The notes under the pieces were generated by a model that was not told where the DNA came from, searched no databases, and saw only the letters and a list, made by a program, of their open reading frames with translations. A DNA stretch of 47,846 bases from Bacteroidales bacterium (GTDB lineage: Bacteria; Bacteroidota; Bacteroidia; Bacteroidales; UBA10428). The stretch spans positions 1 to 47,846 of the forward strand of contig JAFGPL010000232.1 in the NCBI GenBank assembly GCA_016936215.1, read 5' to 3'. Shown one piece after another: positions 33,367 to 43,471 of the stretch; position 1 is the stretch's first letter, and each line of letters begins with the position of its first letter. The translations under genes and the position numbers were made by a program.

Positions 33367-35259
33367 TTATTCCAGGTAAGTATACCCATACAATCCTGAA
33401 CGATAATTTGAAAGAAACTCTTTTCCTTCCTGCATGGTAATGGTACCGGCCTTGACCGAGGATGTTACCCATGTTTCAACCTTTCGTACCATTTTTTTCG
33501 GATTATATTGCACATAATCCAACACCTCAGCAACCGATTCACCATCAATCACCTGGTCTATTTTGTAGCCATTTTCGTTTACCGATACATGCACTGCATT
33601 GGTATCGCCGAAAAGATTGTGCAAATCGCCGAGAATTTCCTGATAGGCCCCTACAAGAAATACACCCAGGTAATAGTTCTCCTTGGATTTAAGTTCGTGT
33701 AAGGGCAGGCTGTGTGAGTAATTACGGGTAGAAATAAAATTATCAATTTTCCCGTCAGAATCGCAGGTTATATCGTGCAATGTCGCAGAAACATTGGGCT
33801 TTTCATCAAGACGATGGATCGGTATAATCGGAAATATCTGGTCAATAGCCCAGGAATCGGGCAATGACTGGAACAGTGAAAAATTACAAAAATATTTATC
33901 AGACAGCATCTTAGACAGTTGTCGCAACTCATCGGGCAGATGTTTTGTTTTGCTTGCCATCTGGTATACTTCACGTGCAATAGACCAAAACAACCTTTCT
34001 GTCTGGGCACGTGTCTTCAGGTCAATAAGGCCAAGGCTGAAACGGTCGAGCGCCTCTTCCCTTATTTGTTCAGCATCGTGCCACGATTCAAGCATTCGCG
34101 GCTGGTTCAACAGGTCCCAAATCTTGTATAATTCCCGCACCAGTTCATGGTCATTTTCATCTACCACCTCTTCTTCGTCCCAACATGGAAGCGAAGCCGT
34201 TTCAAGGACTTCGAACACCAGCACCGAATGATGGGCTGCAAGCGAGCGGCCCGACTCACTGATGATATTGGGGTGCGGAATATTCTTTTTATTGCAGGCA
34301 TCAACAAAAGTGCTCACCGAGTCATTCACATATTCCTGTATGCTATAATTAATGCTGCTTTCGCTGTTCGATGATTTCGACCCGTCGTAATCTACGCCAA
34401 GTCCTCCGCCAATATCAACAAAATCTATTTTAAACCCCATTTCGGAAAGCAGTACATAAAACTGTGATGCCTCACGCAACGCATTTTTAATCCTTCTGAT
34501 CTTGGTAATCTGGCTGCCAATATGAAAATGAATAAGCTTCAGGGAGTCTTTTAAATTATTTTTTTCAATAAAATCAATTGCATCAAGCAGTTCACTCGAG
34601 CTCAACCCAAACTTGCTTACGTCGCCGCCTGATTCTTCCCATTTACCGCTTCCGGCGCTGGCAAGCTTTACACGTATGCCAATATTCGGTTTAATCTTTA
34701 ACCTTCGTGACACCGAAGCAATAAGCTTCAACTCATTTAATTTTTCCACAACAAGAAAAATTCTTTTACCCATTTTCTGAGCAAGGATCGCAAGTTCGAT
34801 ATAATCTTCATCTTTATAACCATTGCAGATAATCACAGAATCGGCTTCGGTGTTTACCGCCAGCACAGCATGCAATTCCGGTTTTGAACCTGCCTCAAGC
34901 CCAATATTAAACTTCTTGCCATGACTCACAATTTCTTCCACCACCGGCCGCATCTGGTTTACCTTTATGGGGTAAATGATGAAATTCTGTCCCTGGTAAC
35001 CATATTCTTCAGAAGCCGATTTGAAACAACCTGAAATGGTTATGATCCTGTCGTCAAGAATATCTGTAAACCTTAGAAGTACAGGGGTAGAAACATCCAT
35101 AAGCTGAAGTTCGTCAATCAGCTCTTTCAAATCTACGGGACTGGCATTCTTTTTCGGGGTAACAATCACATTACCTTTTTCGTTGATTGAAAAATAATTG
35201 ATCCCCCACCCCTCGATGTTATATAAATCCTGCGAATCTTCAATACGCCATTTTCTCAT
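33367..35259 (-). CDS. speA: Biosynthetic arginine decarboxylase
   Basis: A 630-residue PLP enzyme converting arginine to agmatine for polyamine synthesis. The PLP lysine is in IIYPIKVNQMR near residue 100; GLEAGSKPEL, HFHIGSQI, DIGGGLGVDYDG and SESGRSLAAHH are typical of SpeA-type fold-III decarboxylases. Length matches the long bacterial enzyme. Alone, convergent with the signalling island and divergent from the membrane protein at 35709. Confidence 0.96.
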   Translation of the reverse strand: MRKWRIEDSQDLYNIEGWGINYFSINEKGNVIVTPKKNASPVDLKELIDELQLMDVSTPVLLRFTDILDDRIITISGCFKSASEEYGYQGQNFIIYPIKVNQMRPVVEEIVSHGKKFNIGLEAGSKPELHAVLAVNTEADSVIICNGYKDEDYIELAILAQKMGKRIFLVVEKLNELKLIASVSRRLKIKPNIGIRVKLASAGSGKWEESGGDVSKFGLSSSELLDAIDFIEKNNLKDSLKLIHFHIGSQITKIRRIKNALREASQFYVLLSEMGFKIDFVDIGGGLGVDYDGSKSSNSESSINYSIQEYVNDSVSTFVDACNKKNIPHPNIISESGRSLAAHHSVLVFEVLETASLPCWDEEEVVDENDHELVRELYKIWDLLNQPRMLESWHDAEQIREEALDRFSLGLIDLKTRAQTERLFWSIAREVYQMASKTKHLPDELRQLSKMLSDKYFCNFSLFQSLPDSWAIDQIFPIIPIHRLDEKPNVSATLHDITCDSDGKIDNFISTRNYSHSLPLHELKSKENYYLGVFLVGAYQEILGDLHNLFGDTNAVHVSVNENGYKIDQVIDGESVAEVLDYVQYNPKKMVRKVETWVTSSVKAGTITMQEGKEFLSNYRSGLYGYTYLE

Positions 35260-35292
35260 TTCTATGCCAGTTTGTATTAAATAAAAAGTGTG

Positions 35293-35325
35293 TAAAATTA
35301 ATAGATGTTTTAATAAAATTGCAAA
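35293..35325 (-). promoter_or_regulatory. Candidate promoter of speA
   Basis: Reading leftward: TTTG at 35325-35322, a 21-base spacer and TAATTTTA at 35300-35293, one mismatch from the -7 consensus. The ATG follows about 34 bases downstream. Confidence 0.4.
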
Positions 35326-35708
35326 TTAAAACCCTAAATGAATAAAATTGCAAATGAAATGATTACCTGTGAATTTTAAAAACTTTTTCACGGAAAGATT
35401 GCAATAATTTTGCCCTATCATCCATAGCACCTGTTTCATAATCCTGCAAATCTTACTATAAACCGGCAGTAATGCCGATGGCCAGGCATAACTGGATACA
35501 TATACTATTGACATTTGCTTAAGATTCAAGCTGCAATGAATTATTTTTTCTATATTTGTTATACCATGCTCAAAGTGAATGATTTTTAACAATATACTTT
35601 TAAATAATTAAGCATCAGTTTAAATGAAAAACTTTGTTTTCTTAAATAGATGATATTCAGGCAAACAAAAACTAACCCAATACAAAAATAAATTCAGGAG
35701 GAAAAAAA
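35326..35708. other. Gene-free region between speA and the 35709 gene
   Basis: AT-rich. A leftward 88-codon open frame is present but has no recognisable protein and no start signal. Nothing else could be supported beyond the AGGAGG at about 35696-35701 that belongs to the next gene. Confidence 0.4.
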
Positions 35709-36458
35709 ATGGCTGAGAAAAAAACCACTAAAAAAATTACCAGGGTCGGCGGAGATGGAACTACTGTTTCTGCGACCAGTGAGAAAAAAACATTTGTAGC
35801 GAGCGATGAAAGTAAGTCAAAAGCCAAAACGCTTCGCCTCATCGCCATAGCCTCATGGCTTATCGCGATTGGTATTGAAGTTGTTGCAATTCTTCAATTA
35901 AGAAAACCGGAAGTAAATACCACTTTACTAATAATCCTTATAGCGGGCGCTTTGATTTTTGCTGTTATCGGTTCGCTGCTCTGGAAGAAGGCCAACAGGC
36001 TTGATCCGGCTTCTGAAAAAGATAAGGTTAAATTTTTTATCCAAAACCAGTTGGGTTTAATCATGAGCATTATTGCTTTTCTGCCCCTTGTTATCCTTAT
36101 TTTTACCAACAAAAACATGAGCGGGAAGCAGAAAGGGCTTATCGGCACCATTGCCATAGCTGCACTCGTAATTGCCGGTATTTTTGGTATTGATTTCAAT
36201 CCCCCTTCAATAGAGCAGTATACAGAACAAACAGAGGAAGTGAAAGCACTGAATGATGGCGTAAACCATGTGTACTGGACCAAATCGGGTAAAAGCTACC
36301 ACCTGTACCCGGATTGTTCTTACATTAATACCGACAGGACAACAGAAATCTTTGAAGGCACCGTAGCCCAGGCAAGGGAATTGAAAAACATTACCGATCT
36401 CTGCGATCGCTGCGAAAAAAGGGCGAGGAAAGAAAAGGGGCTTGAAGAAAAAGAATAA
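35709..36458 (+). CDS. Four-helix membrane protein with a C-terminal cysteine motif
   Basis: A 249-residue protein. A Lys/Thr-rich N-terminal 40 residues precede four hydrophobic segments (about 43-62, 70-90, 112-132 and 143-163). The soluble C-terminus (about 185-240) reads VYWTKSGKSYHLYPDCSYIN and then DLCDRC, with His and three cysteines likely to bind metal, reminiscent of small metal-binding modules at protein ends. No enzyme activity can be named. A strong AGGAGG sits eight bases before the ATG. It is followed by recQ after 120 bases. Confidence 0.7.
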   Translation: MAEKKTTKKITRVGGDGTTVSATSEKKTFVASDESKSKAKTLRLIAIASWLIAIGIEVVAILQLRKPEVNTTLLIILIAGALIFAVIGSLLWKKANRLDPASEKDKVKFFIQNQLGLIMSIIAFLPLVILIFTNKNMSGKQKGLIGTIAIAALVIAGIFGIDFNPPSIEQYTEQTEEVKALNDGVNHVYWTKSGKSYHLYPDCSYINTDRTTEIFEGTVAQARELKNITDLCDRCEKRARKEKGLEEKE

Positions 36459-36497
36459 TCAGGCTTTTTATTGCATTTTTATTTTCCCGGCTTAATT

Positions 36498-36505
36498 TAC
36501 GTTTG
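36498..36505 (+). promoter_or_regulatory. Candidate -7 box of recQ
   Basis: TACGTTTG, a perfect TAnnTTTG, 73 bases before the recQ ATG. The nearest TTG (36471-36473) is 24 bases upstream, slightly too far. Confidence 0.35.
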
Positions 36506-36577
36506 GGATACGTATTCATTTTATAAATTTGATTAAAATTGCTTTCGCGTTAATCCTGTCAAACGTAAAATTTACCG

Positions 36578-38485
36578 ATGGCCGACTACCACGATATACT
36601 TCAAAAAGTCTGGGGTTTCAGGCAATTCAGGCCTTTGCAGGAAGACATCGTTAAATCGGTGCTTTCAGGCCGTGACACACTTGCCCTGATGCCCACAGGC
36701 GGAGGAAAATCAATTACTTTCCAGGTTCCGGCGCTTACCATGGAGGGAATATGCGTGGTGATCACTCCGCTTATCGCCCTTATGAAAGACCAGGTGGAAA
36801 GGCTGAACAAGCTCGAAATAAAAGCACAGGCCATTTTTTCGGGAATGACTTATGATGAGGTCAATGTGGCGCTGAATAATTGTATATACGGCAATTATAA
36901 GTTCTTATATATTGCCCCCGAGCGCATTGGTTCAGAGCTTTTTATTGCCAGGTTCCAGAATATGCCGGTAAACCTTATTACCGTTGACGAGGCCCATTGT
37001 ATCTCGCAGTGGGGATACGATTTCAGACCATCCTATCTGAAAATCGTTACCCTGAGAAAATATTTCCCCGACATACCGGTGCTCGCACTCACAGCAACAG
37101 CTACTGCCCCCGTTGTAGAAGATATCCAGGAAAAACTGCATTTCAGGTCAAAAAATGTGCTTAAACAAAGCTTTGAGCGTAAAAACCTTATTTATGCCGT
37201 TAAACAATCGGAAGACAAGCAGAAAGACCTGCTTGACATCATTAGGAAAGTTGGCGGCAGCGGGATTGTTTATGCCCGAAATCGCAGAAAATGTAAAGAG
37301 CTATCTGTTTTTCTGAAGCAGAACAAAATATCTGCCGATTACTATCATGCCGGACTTAAACATGAGTTACGAGCCCAACGTCAGGAGAGCTGGACCGAAG
37401 GAAAGACCCGCATTATCGTTGCTACCAATGCTTTTGGAATGGGCATAGACAAAGCCGATGTAAGATTGGTTGTACATATTGACATACCCGATTCCATTGA
37501 GGCATATTTTCAGGAAGCAGGACGTGCCGGCAGGGATGGTAAAACGGCTTATGCCATTTTGTTGTTTGCATCGTCTGATAAAAACATTGCCAGCCAGAGG
37601 ATTACAGCTAATTTCCCCAACCTTGAGACCATAAAAAATGTGTATCAGGCAGCATGCAACCACTGTCGTGTTCCCATAGGAGGGGGTAAAGGCATGTCGT
37701 TTGATTTCAACCTGGCCGATTTTGCCTCACAGTTCAGGTTTAACCCTTTCCAGGCATTCAGCAGTCTTAAAATCCTTGAACGGGAAGGGTATATTGAAGT
37801 CACCGATGAGATGAACAACCCTTCACGTATCAAATTCCTGCTTTCACGCGATGACCTTTATAAGTTTCAGGTAGCCAACGCCAAATTCGATGCATTTATA
37901 AAACTGGTGCTCCGCTCTTATACCGGTATCTTCACCGATTATACCGGCATTGACGAGCTGATGCTTGCCAAAAGGGCCGGTGTGGAGGTAGATATTGTCT
38001 TTCAATACCTCAGCAGGCTAAGCAACCTGAAAGTAATACGTTATATCCCCCAGCGAAAAACACCCTTGCTGATATTCAACGAAGAGCGCCTTGAGGACAA
38101 ATCGCTTTACATCTCGAAAGAAAACTACAGGGACAGAAAAGAACGTTTTGCTGCAAACATTGATGCCATGCTGCATTACACTCAATCAACCGGTAAATGC
38201 AGAAGTGTGATGCTGCTTGAATATTTTGGAGAAAAAAATGCAGACGCATGCGGACAATGCGATGTTTGCAAAAGAAAAACCGAAAAAGAGCTTAGCAGCC
38301 AGGAATTTGAAATGATGAAAGAGGAAATAGAAGCCATTGTAAAAATGGAACCAATAAGCCTCAACAACCTTGTGGACAAAATACCTTTTAACAAAGAGAA
38401 GCTTATACAAACCATCCAATGGATGCTCGACAACGGCAACCTGAAATACAATAAAGAATACAGGCTGGTGTGGGGGAAGGAGTGA
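36578..38485 (+). CDS. recQ: RecQ family ATP-dependent DNA helicase
   Basis: A 635-residue superfamily-2 helicase. Motif I MPTGGGKSITFQ, motif II DEAHCISQWGYDFRPSY, motif III LALTATAT, motif V ATNAFGMGID and motif VI QEAGRAGRDG. The RecQ-Ct zinc cysteines follow: CRSVMLLEYFG and CGQCDVC. No HRDC domain follows, so this is a short RecQ; the last 80 residues form a winged-helix-like region. It acts in recombination and fork repair. Convergent with the polysaccharide operon. Confidence 0.96.
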   Translation: MADYHDILQKVWGFRQFRPLQEDIVKSVLSGRDTLALMPTGGGKSITFQVPALTMEGICVVITPLIALMKDQVERLNKLEIKAQAIFSGMTYDEVNVALNNCIYGNYKFLYIAPERIGSELFIARFQNMPVNLITVDEAHCISQWGYDFRPSYLKIVTLRKYFPDIPVLALTATATAPVVEDIQEKLHFRSKNVLKQSFERKNLIYAVKQSEDKQKDLLDIIRKVGGSGIVYARNRRKCKELSVFLKQNKISADYYHAGLKHELRAQRQESWTEGKTRIIVATNAFGMGIDKADVRLVVHIDIPDSIEAYFQEAGRAGRDGKTAYAILLFASSDKNIASQRITANFPNLETIKNVYQAACNHCRVPIGGGKGMSFDFNLADFASQFRFNPFQAFSSLKILEREGYIEVTDEMNNPSRIKFLLSRDDLYKFQVANAKFDAFIKLVLRSYTGIFTDYTGIDELMLAKRAGVEVDIVFQYLSRLSNLKVIRYIPQRKTPLLIFNEERLEDKSLYISKENYRDRKERFAANIDAMLHYTQSTGKCRSVMLLEYFGEKNADACGQCDVCKRKTEKELSSQEFEMMKEEIEAIVKMEPISLNNLVDKIPFNKEKLIQTIQWMLDNGNLKYNKEYRLVWGKE

Positions 38486-38517
38486 AGGCCTGGGACGATA
38501 GGCTTTGGAGAAAAAAG

Positions 38518-38620
38518 TTCCGGGTTCATTAACGACATCCTCTTCCGTCAAGAAACCTTCAGTGTCCATTTAACAATCTTCCAGGTTCATCAAGCGCCTT
38601 TCCTGGTTCATTAAGCGATT
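38518..38620. repeat. Degenerate tandem repeats of about 21 bp
   Basis: Units resembling TTCCNGGTTCATTAAGCG begin at 38518, 38558, 38579 and 38600; the last three are exactly 21 bases apart. They fill the gap between recQ and the stop of the flippase gene. No hairpin with a T run was found here. Confidence 0.5.
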
Positions 38621-40076
38621 ACTTCATATCAGAATCTCTCACAAATATTTTTATCGGATTGGGTATAAATACAATAATAGTCACAATATAGGCCAAAGCG
38701 AATATTAGTACTTCAATACCCGTTACCATAAAACCTGCCTGTGTTAAAAAATGATTTCTCAGAAAGTAATCTGCAATGAACTGCAAAACAAGAACTATAA
38801 TAACTGGTAACAGAACCTTAAGTCCGTGAAGTGAAAATGAAGTGTATTTGTAATCAAGATAAAAGAAATAAATCATCAGCAGCGAATAACTTATCAATGT
38901 GGAAACTGCAGCAAACCTATAGGTGTAAACGGGAATGAAAAAAAAGTTAAGCAAAATATTAACCACCGCAGTGACTATGTAACCCCAGAATATTTGTTTA
39001 TAGTACATCCCGAACTTCAACCGGTTGTCTGAAAAAAGGGTTAACCCCGAGAAAAAGTTACCGAACATTACCCAGGGAATCAACTTATAACCTATGCGAA
39101 AGTCTTTGCCAAAAAAAACATTTGAAAAATCGAAGGCAAACATTGAAAGATAAGTGGTAACAGGCAGGATGAAAATAATGAATACGATCAGATAATTCAT
39201 TGTTAACCTGTTGGAACCCCTGTAACTGTATTCCAGTGTTTTAAGGAACTTAGGGTTTATAACAGCGAAAAAAACATTGACCAGTGCCATAATGCTTAAC
39301 TGGCTGAAACTATATACCTGGTTGTATATTCCAACCTCATCTATGGTGCCAAACATGGCTATAAAATACCTGTCGCTTGATGCAATTATTATTGCGCTTA
39401 AGTTTGAAATTATCCCCGGCACAGCATAACCAAAGAGTGTTTTTATTATTTTACCGGAAATATCCTTTAGCTTATAACTTATTTTCGAAAGGAAGGAGGG
39501 CGTAATGGCAATCAAAATAATAAGATCAATGCTTAATGAAGCAAGAGGTATGGCCTCTATCCTGAAATCGAGCTGAAAAGTAAGCAGGTATTGAAGTGTA
39601 AAACTTAAAACCACTCTAAATATTGCAATTATATTATATTTTTTAGAACGGTATTCAAGCCTGTCAACTATTAGCATATAATTCAGGGGACTGGCCACAA
39701 GCAGTTGCACGAAAACAAGAATGATAAGAGTGCCTGTGATGCCACCGGATGATAACAAATACCAGCTAAACGCGATGAATAAGAATATGATTGAAAAAAC
39801 AACATACAGCAGGAACAGGTTTAAATAGAATTTATTCAGGATACCTTCCTTTTTATATTGGTTGTAAAATCGCCAGATACAGTTGTTCAGCCAACCGTAT
39901 AAAAAAATTGAAAGAATTGAAAAAGTTATCAGGATTAACCCGTAATAACCATATTCCTCTGGCGTAAAATATCTTGTAAACACGGGAGTTCTTAATACGC
40001 CAACCAATAAGGTGGTTGTTGTTCCTGCCAGGTACCAGAAGAAATCGGTCACAAATTTTTTCGCACTGTATTTCAA
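38619..40076 (-). CDS. Polysaccharide flippase, Wzx/MATE-like
   Basis: A 485-residue integral membrane protein with about 12-14 hydrophobic helices spread over the whole length. The N-terminus (FWYLAGTTTTLLVGVLRTPV, FTRYFTPEEYGYYGL) is typical of polysaccharide-biosynthesis flippases that move lipid-linked repeat units across the inner membrane. It overlaps the upstream gene by four bases (ATGA), the last gene of the leftward operon. A polysaccharide substrate is inferred from the neighbouring glycosyltransferase. Confidence 0.85.
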   Translation of the reverse strand: MKYSAKKFVTDFFWYLAGTTTTLLVGVLRTPVFTRYFTPEEYGYYGLILITFSILSIFLYGWLNNCIWRFYNQYKKEGILNKFYLNLFLLYVVFSIIFLFIAFSWYLLSSGGITGTLIILVFVQLLVASPLNYMLIVDRLEYRSKKYNIIAIFRVVLSFTLQYLLTFQLDFRIEAIPLASLSIDLIILIAITPSFLSKISYKLKDISGKIIKTLFGYAVPGIISNLSAIIIASSDRYFIAMFGTIDEVGIYNQVYSFSQLSIMALVNVFFAVINPKFLKTLEYSYRGSNRLTMNYLIVFIIFILPVTTYLSMFAFDFSNVFFGKDFRIGYKLIPWVMFGNFFSGLTLFSDNRLKFGMYYKQIFWGYIVTAVVNILLNFFFIPVYTYRFAAVSTLISYSLLMIYFFYLDYKYTSFSLHGLKVLLPVIIVLVLQFIADYFLRNHFLTQAGFMVTGIEVLIFALAYIVTIIVFIPNPIKIFVRDSDMK

Positions 40077-41788
40077 TTTGTTTGTAGTGTTTTAATAATA
40101 TGTTCAGCCTGTAAAACTGTTAATATTGCAGGCATTCCATGTTTAATAAAATACTCTCGCCGCCTATGCTTGTAAAGAAACTTTGGAATTTTAGCACTAT
40201 TGATCAGTTCAGAGTCAGAATAAAGAAGAGGTTTAATTAAATTCATGACCTCCGGAAAATGATACCGAAAAGTTTTAAACATGGTATATGTGTCATTCTT
40301 ATCTGGCAAAACGAATAGCTTTTTAATAACTTTCTGAAAAATTGTCAGATGATTCAGGTGAATAGAGAATTCTTCATTTTGCATTTTTATTGTCCGTTTC
40401 TCAACCGGTATATACCTGAATTTTTCCAACTCATTACTAAAATTTAACCGGTACATTGCATTAATATATGCATACTGTCCGAAAAGCGCCTCTTCCGGAA
40501 GGTGTGCCATAAGATCTACAAAATCATAATCGTAATATGGCAGAAGCAAAAATGTATTTTTATCCAACAGTTTATTTATAGACATAATGTATTTTCGCAG
40601 CCTGTTTCTCAATGTCCAATTGAAAAAAGAAGAAATATTATCGGTATAATAAGTTTTCAGATTACTATAAATCCTGGATTTAAGTTCTGCTTCATCTGGT
40701 ATAATCCTGTCGCTGAATATTTCATTATATTTTGAAGGCTGCAGGATAGGTCTATTTTTAAAATAAATATAATCTGTTAATTCCTCAATGTTGCTGAGTG
40801 AAAACAAAGTTTTATTTGTCATTAGCCCTACAAAAAAACCATCTGATCCTGTTAAAAGGTAGTCAATTCCCTTATATTGTTCCGAAATTTTTATAGCTCC
40901 ATAAGCCTGATAATAAGCACATGTAAAACCTAATTCACTTGTTGATTCTTCAACAGATTCTTTCCGGTAAAAATCGAAAAAAGGATCATCAAAAATACAG
41001 GCATTAAACCCAATGCCTGCCTTGTCTGCCAGAGCCCGGACAATTGTAATATCTTCGCTTTGCCGGTCCCCGAATGTATGCAATTGAATGTTTTCCTTCG
41101 GGAAACCATTTTTTAACACCAAACCTAAGATATATCTTGAATCTATACCGCCGGTATGATTAATACCTATATTTTTACCCTGAAATAAACCTTTTTGAAA
41201 TTTTCCAATAATCTTTAATAAAGTGTCCTCAACCGTTTCGATAGCATTATTAAGGGTGTAAACACCTGGTTGATATGAAAATTGCCAATACTCTGCACGG
41301 GATTCTTTAATTTCATTATCGGAATAATTAAATCTGTAAATTGAGGCAGGCAGGATTTCCGAGATATTATTTATTAAGGTATGCCCGGATAATACATAGC
41401 GGAATAAAGCCAATTCCCTGGCTGCAGCAATGTTAATTTTTGGCTTTTCCAAATTACTTGCCACTTCCCATATGTTAGTGCCAATAATAAACATTCCTTT
41501 CCCCGATGTATAAAACAATTGGTCAAAACCATACCTGTCGTTTGCAACAATAATGTTCTTTTCATTCTCATCAAGAATTACAATAGAAAAAACACCATTA
41601 CACCATGAAATAACTTCTTTAAGCTTGTTATCTTTATAAGCCGTGTATATGTAGTCTGCCGCAGTTTTATATGTGTAAGGTGTATCATTTACAAAAAAAT
41701 ATCCATGAAACCATATTGAGGTTCCTTCAATGGTGTGAAATTCTGATTTCTCAAATATTACAATGTCCTTTGATACCTTTATCAGCAT
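40073..41788 (-). CDS. Asparagine-synthase-like protein without the glutaminase cysteine
   Basis: A 571-residue two-domain protein: an N-terminal Ntn-hydrolase-like domain (1-190) and a C-terminal ATP-pyrophosphatase domain with the PP-loop HTGGIDSRYIL and ITIVRALADKAGI. Asparagine synthase B starts Met-Cys; here residue 2 is Leu and no early Cys exists, so glutamine cannot be hydrolysed by this protein. Such proteins in polysaccharide clusters may activate a carboxylate as an acyl-adenylate to form an amide with another amine donor (inferred). It starts 90 bases after the stop of its paralogue and overlaps the flippase gene. Confidence 0.8.
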   Translation of the reverse strand: MLIKVSKDIVIFEKSEFHTIEGTSIWFHGYFFVNDTPYTYKTAADYIYTAYKDNKLKEVISWCNGVFSIVILDENEKNIIVANDRYGFDQLFYTSGKGMFIIGTNIWEVASNLEKPKINIAAARELALFRYVLSGHTLINNISEILPASIYRFNYSDNEIKESRAEYWQFSYQPGVYTLNNAIETVEDTLLKIIGKFQKGLFQGKNIGINHTGGIDSRYILGLVLKNGFPKENIQLHTFGDRQSEDITIVRALADKAGIGFNACIFDDPFFDFYRKESVEESTSELGFTCAYYQAYGAIKISEQYKGIDYLLTGSDGFFVGLMTNKTLFSLSNIEELTDYIYFKNRPILQPSKYNEIFSDRIIPDEAELKSRIYSNLKTYYTDNISSFFNWTLRNRLRKYIMSINKLLDKNTFLLLPYYDYDFVDLMAHLPEEALFGQYAYINAMYRLNFSNELEKFRYIPVEKRTIKMQNEEFSIHLNHLTIFQKVIKKLFVLPDKNDTYTMFKTFRYHFPEVMNLIKPLLYSDSELINSAKIPKFLYKHRRREYFIKHGMPAILTVLQAEHIIKTLQTN

Positions 41789-41878
41789 AATATTTTTCCT
41801 TAGGAAATATTTGTATTTCTATAACCATCAAACAGGTGCATATATAAAGTTTATGATAATAATAACAAATAAAAGATA

Positions 41879-43471
41879 TTATTCATTATCAACTTTTTTT
41901 AATTGTTCTTTTAACTTATGAATGTAAAATTGAATAATCAATCCGTTATAAGTTCTTTCTGTTTTTCTATAGTTTTTGTCATCTGAATGAATAGACCGGG
42001 TAAGAATATCTGTTGCTTCCTTGTAACAGACCCAGTCGTTATTATAGTTTAATTTTTGGATATACCAATCGGGCAACATAAATTTAAATTTATTCTTCAG
42101 ATACTGCAAGTGATACTGAAAACCTGAAGACTGAATATCGTCTTCAAAATCAATACCCCAATCCCTAAAGAAATGGTTTTTTAATGCTTTATTGTAGAAC
42201 TGTTTGCGCGTTTTAAACGAAAATGGTAAATTTTTGAAGAATTCAAGAAAAAGTGAATCCCATAAAGGCATCATTGTTTGGTGGCCAAAAAAATTAAACA
42301 CATTGGCAGAATTTACAATATATTTTGAATGCCTTTCTTTAAGAAGCCAGTTTTCATATAAACTATATGGACAAACCCCTGGAACAAGCGTTGTGTAATC
42401 GTTGAGTTTATTTTGAAGAAGGTTTTCAAGAGCTTTTTTTTCAGATTTGTGCAGGTAGCTGAAATTATAGTATGTATTTAACATATGTCGAGTAAGTTGA
42501 TGCTTTTTAATGTGCTCCAATTTTCCGGAAAAAAAGTGACTCCCTGAAATGGTATCTCCCGAATGTCCGGGAATTACAATTCCTGGTTCAGCCAATACGC
42601 CTTTGTTAAAAAGCTCTTTAACGGCAAAGTATTCCTGCAGGTAAAACATGGACGAGAGGCTTGAAGAGGCCTTGTAATAAGCTTTGAAATAAGAATCGTC
42701 CAGGAACCCGTTGATAAGCTGCTGGTTATATTCCACGTAATGCCAGTCGAATTCAAGCTTATCGGCAACTTTTCGCGAAATATCAACTTCGCGGTTTTTC
42801 CTGCCAAAAGTAAAACAGGTAACATTCTTAATGCCCATCATCTTTAGTATCAATGCTATAAAGCGTGAATCATACCCTCCGCTGAGAGGAAGATATATTT
42901 TTTTATTAACCAGTAAGGGCAAATATTTAGCAGTAACCTTTAAGGTAACCTCCTTAAATTTGTCTAAATAAGAGTTAAAATCATGAACTTTTTTAGGTTT
43001 CGGATATAAATGATGTGCATAAAATTCCCTGTGGATTTTTGCATTTTCAGCCACAACTATCTCACCTGCCTGAACCTGAAAAAGTTCCCTGACCAGGGTA
43101 TATCGGCCTGAAACCAATCCATTTCCCCTCATTTCAGTTACAGAATTTTTATTGAGGGTAAAATTCTTTATCTCATCAAGGTCATGTGGAAGGTCGCAAA
43201 CCAGGTTATTTGAATAAAACAGGGGAAAGGTTCGGGAGCGGTCACAGATAAAATAAATACTATGGTTATTTTTTATGACGATAGCAAATTGACCATCAAA
43301 CTCATTAAGCAGATGGCAAATTTCCGGGAACTCTTTTTTCGTTGTAAGTAACTGGTATAATTCAGCAATGCTGAGAACGGAATTGTTAAATATGACATAA
43401 CCTCTTAGCCATAACTTGTCCTGATACATCTTCCATGTGTATCCTTTATTATTTGTCAGTATAATATTCAA
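41879..43471 (-). CDS. Second asparagine-synthase-like protein without the glutaminase cysteine
   Basis: A 530-residue paralogue-like protein of the same architecture. The PP-loop reads PLSGGYDSRFIALI, followed by REVDISRKVADKL. Residue 2 is Asn rather than Cys, and no Cys is near the N-terminus. Sequence identity to the neighbouring 571-residue protein looks low outside the PP-loop, so this may be an old duplication or independent recruitment. Its start overlaps the glycosyltransferase stop by four bases, so the two are translated together. Confidence 0.8.
   Translation of the reverse strand: MNIILTNNKGYTWKMYQDKLWLRGYVIFNNSVLSIAELYQLLTTKKEFPEICHLLNEFDGQFAIVIKNNHSIYFICDRSRTFPLFYSNNLVCDLPHDLDEIKNFTLNKNSVTEMRGNGLVSGRYTLVRELFQVQAGEIVVAENAKIHREFYAHHLYPKPKKVHDFNSYLDKFKEVTLKVTAKYLPLLVNKKIYLPLSGGYDSRFIALILKMMGIKNVTCFTFGRKNREVDISRKVADKLEFDWHYVEYNQQLINGFLDDSYFKAYYKASSSLSSMFYLQEYFAVKELFNKGVLAEPGIVIPGHSGDTISGSHFFSGKLEHIKKHQLTRHMLNTYYNFSYLHKSEKKALENLLQNKLNDYTTLVPGVCPYSLYENWLLKERHSKYIVNSANVFNFFGHQTMMPLWDSLFLEFFKNLPFSFKTRKQFYNKALKNHFFRDWGIDFEDDIQSSGFQYHLQYLKNKFKFMLPDWYIQKLNYNNDWVCYKEATDILTRSIHSDDKNYRKTERTYNGLIIQFYIHKLKEQLKKVDNE

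Noticed and set aside
35326-35592. An 88-codon leftward frame between speA and the membrane protein
   Set aside because: No recognised protein, unlikely composition and it overlaps the speA promoter region. A nested 20-residue frame (MDDRAKLLQSF...) is too short to judge.
38186-38569. A 127-codon minus-strand frame over the recQ 3' end
   Set aside because: It is antisense to the recQ zinc and C-terminal region and begins in the degenerate repeats.
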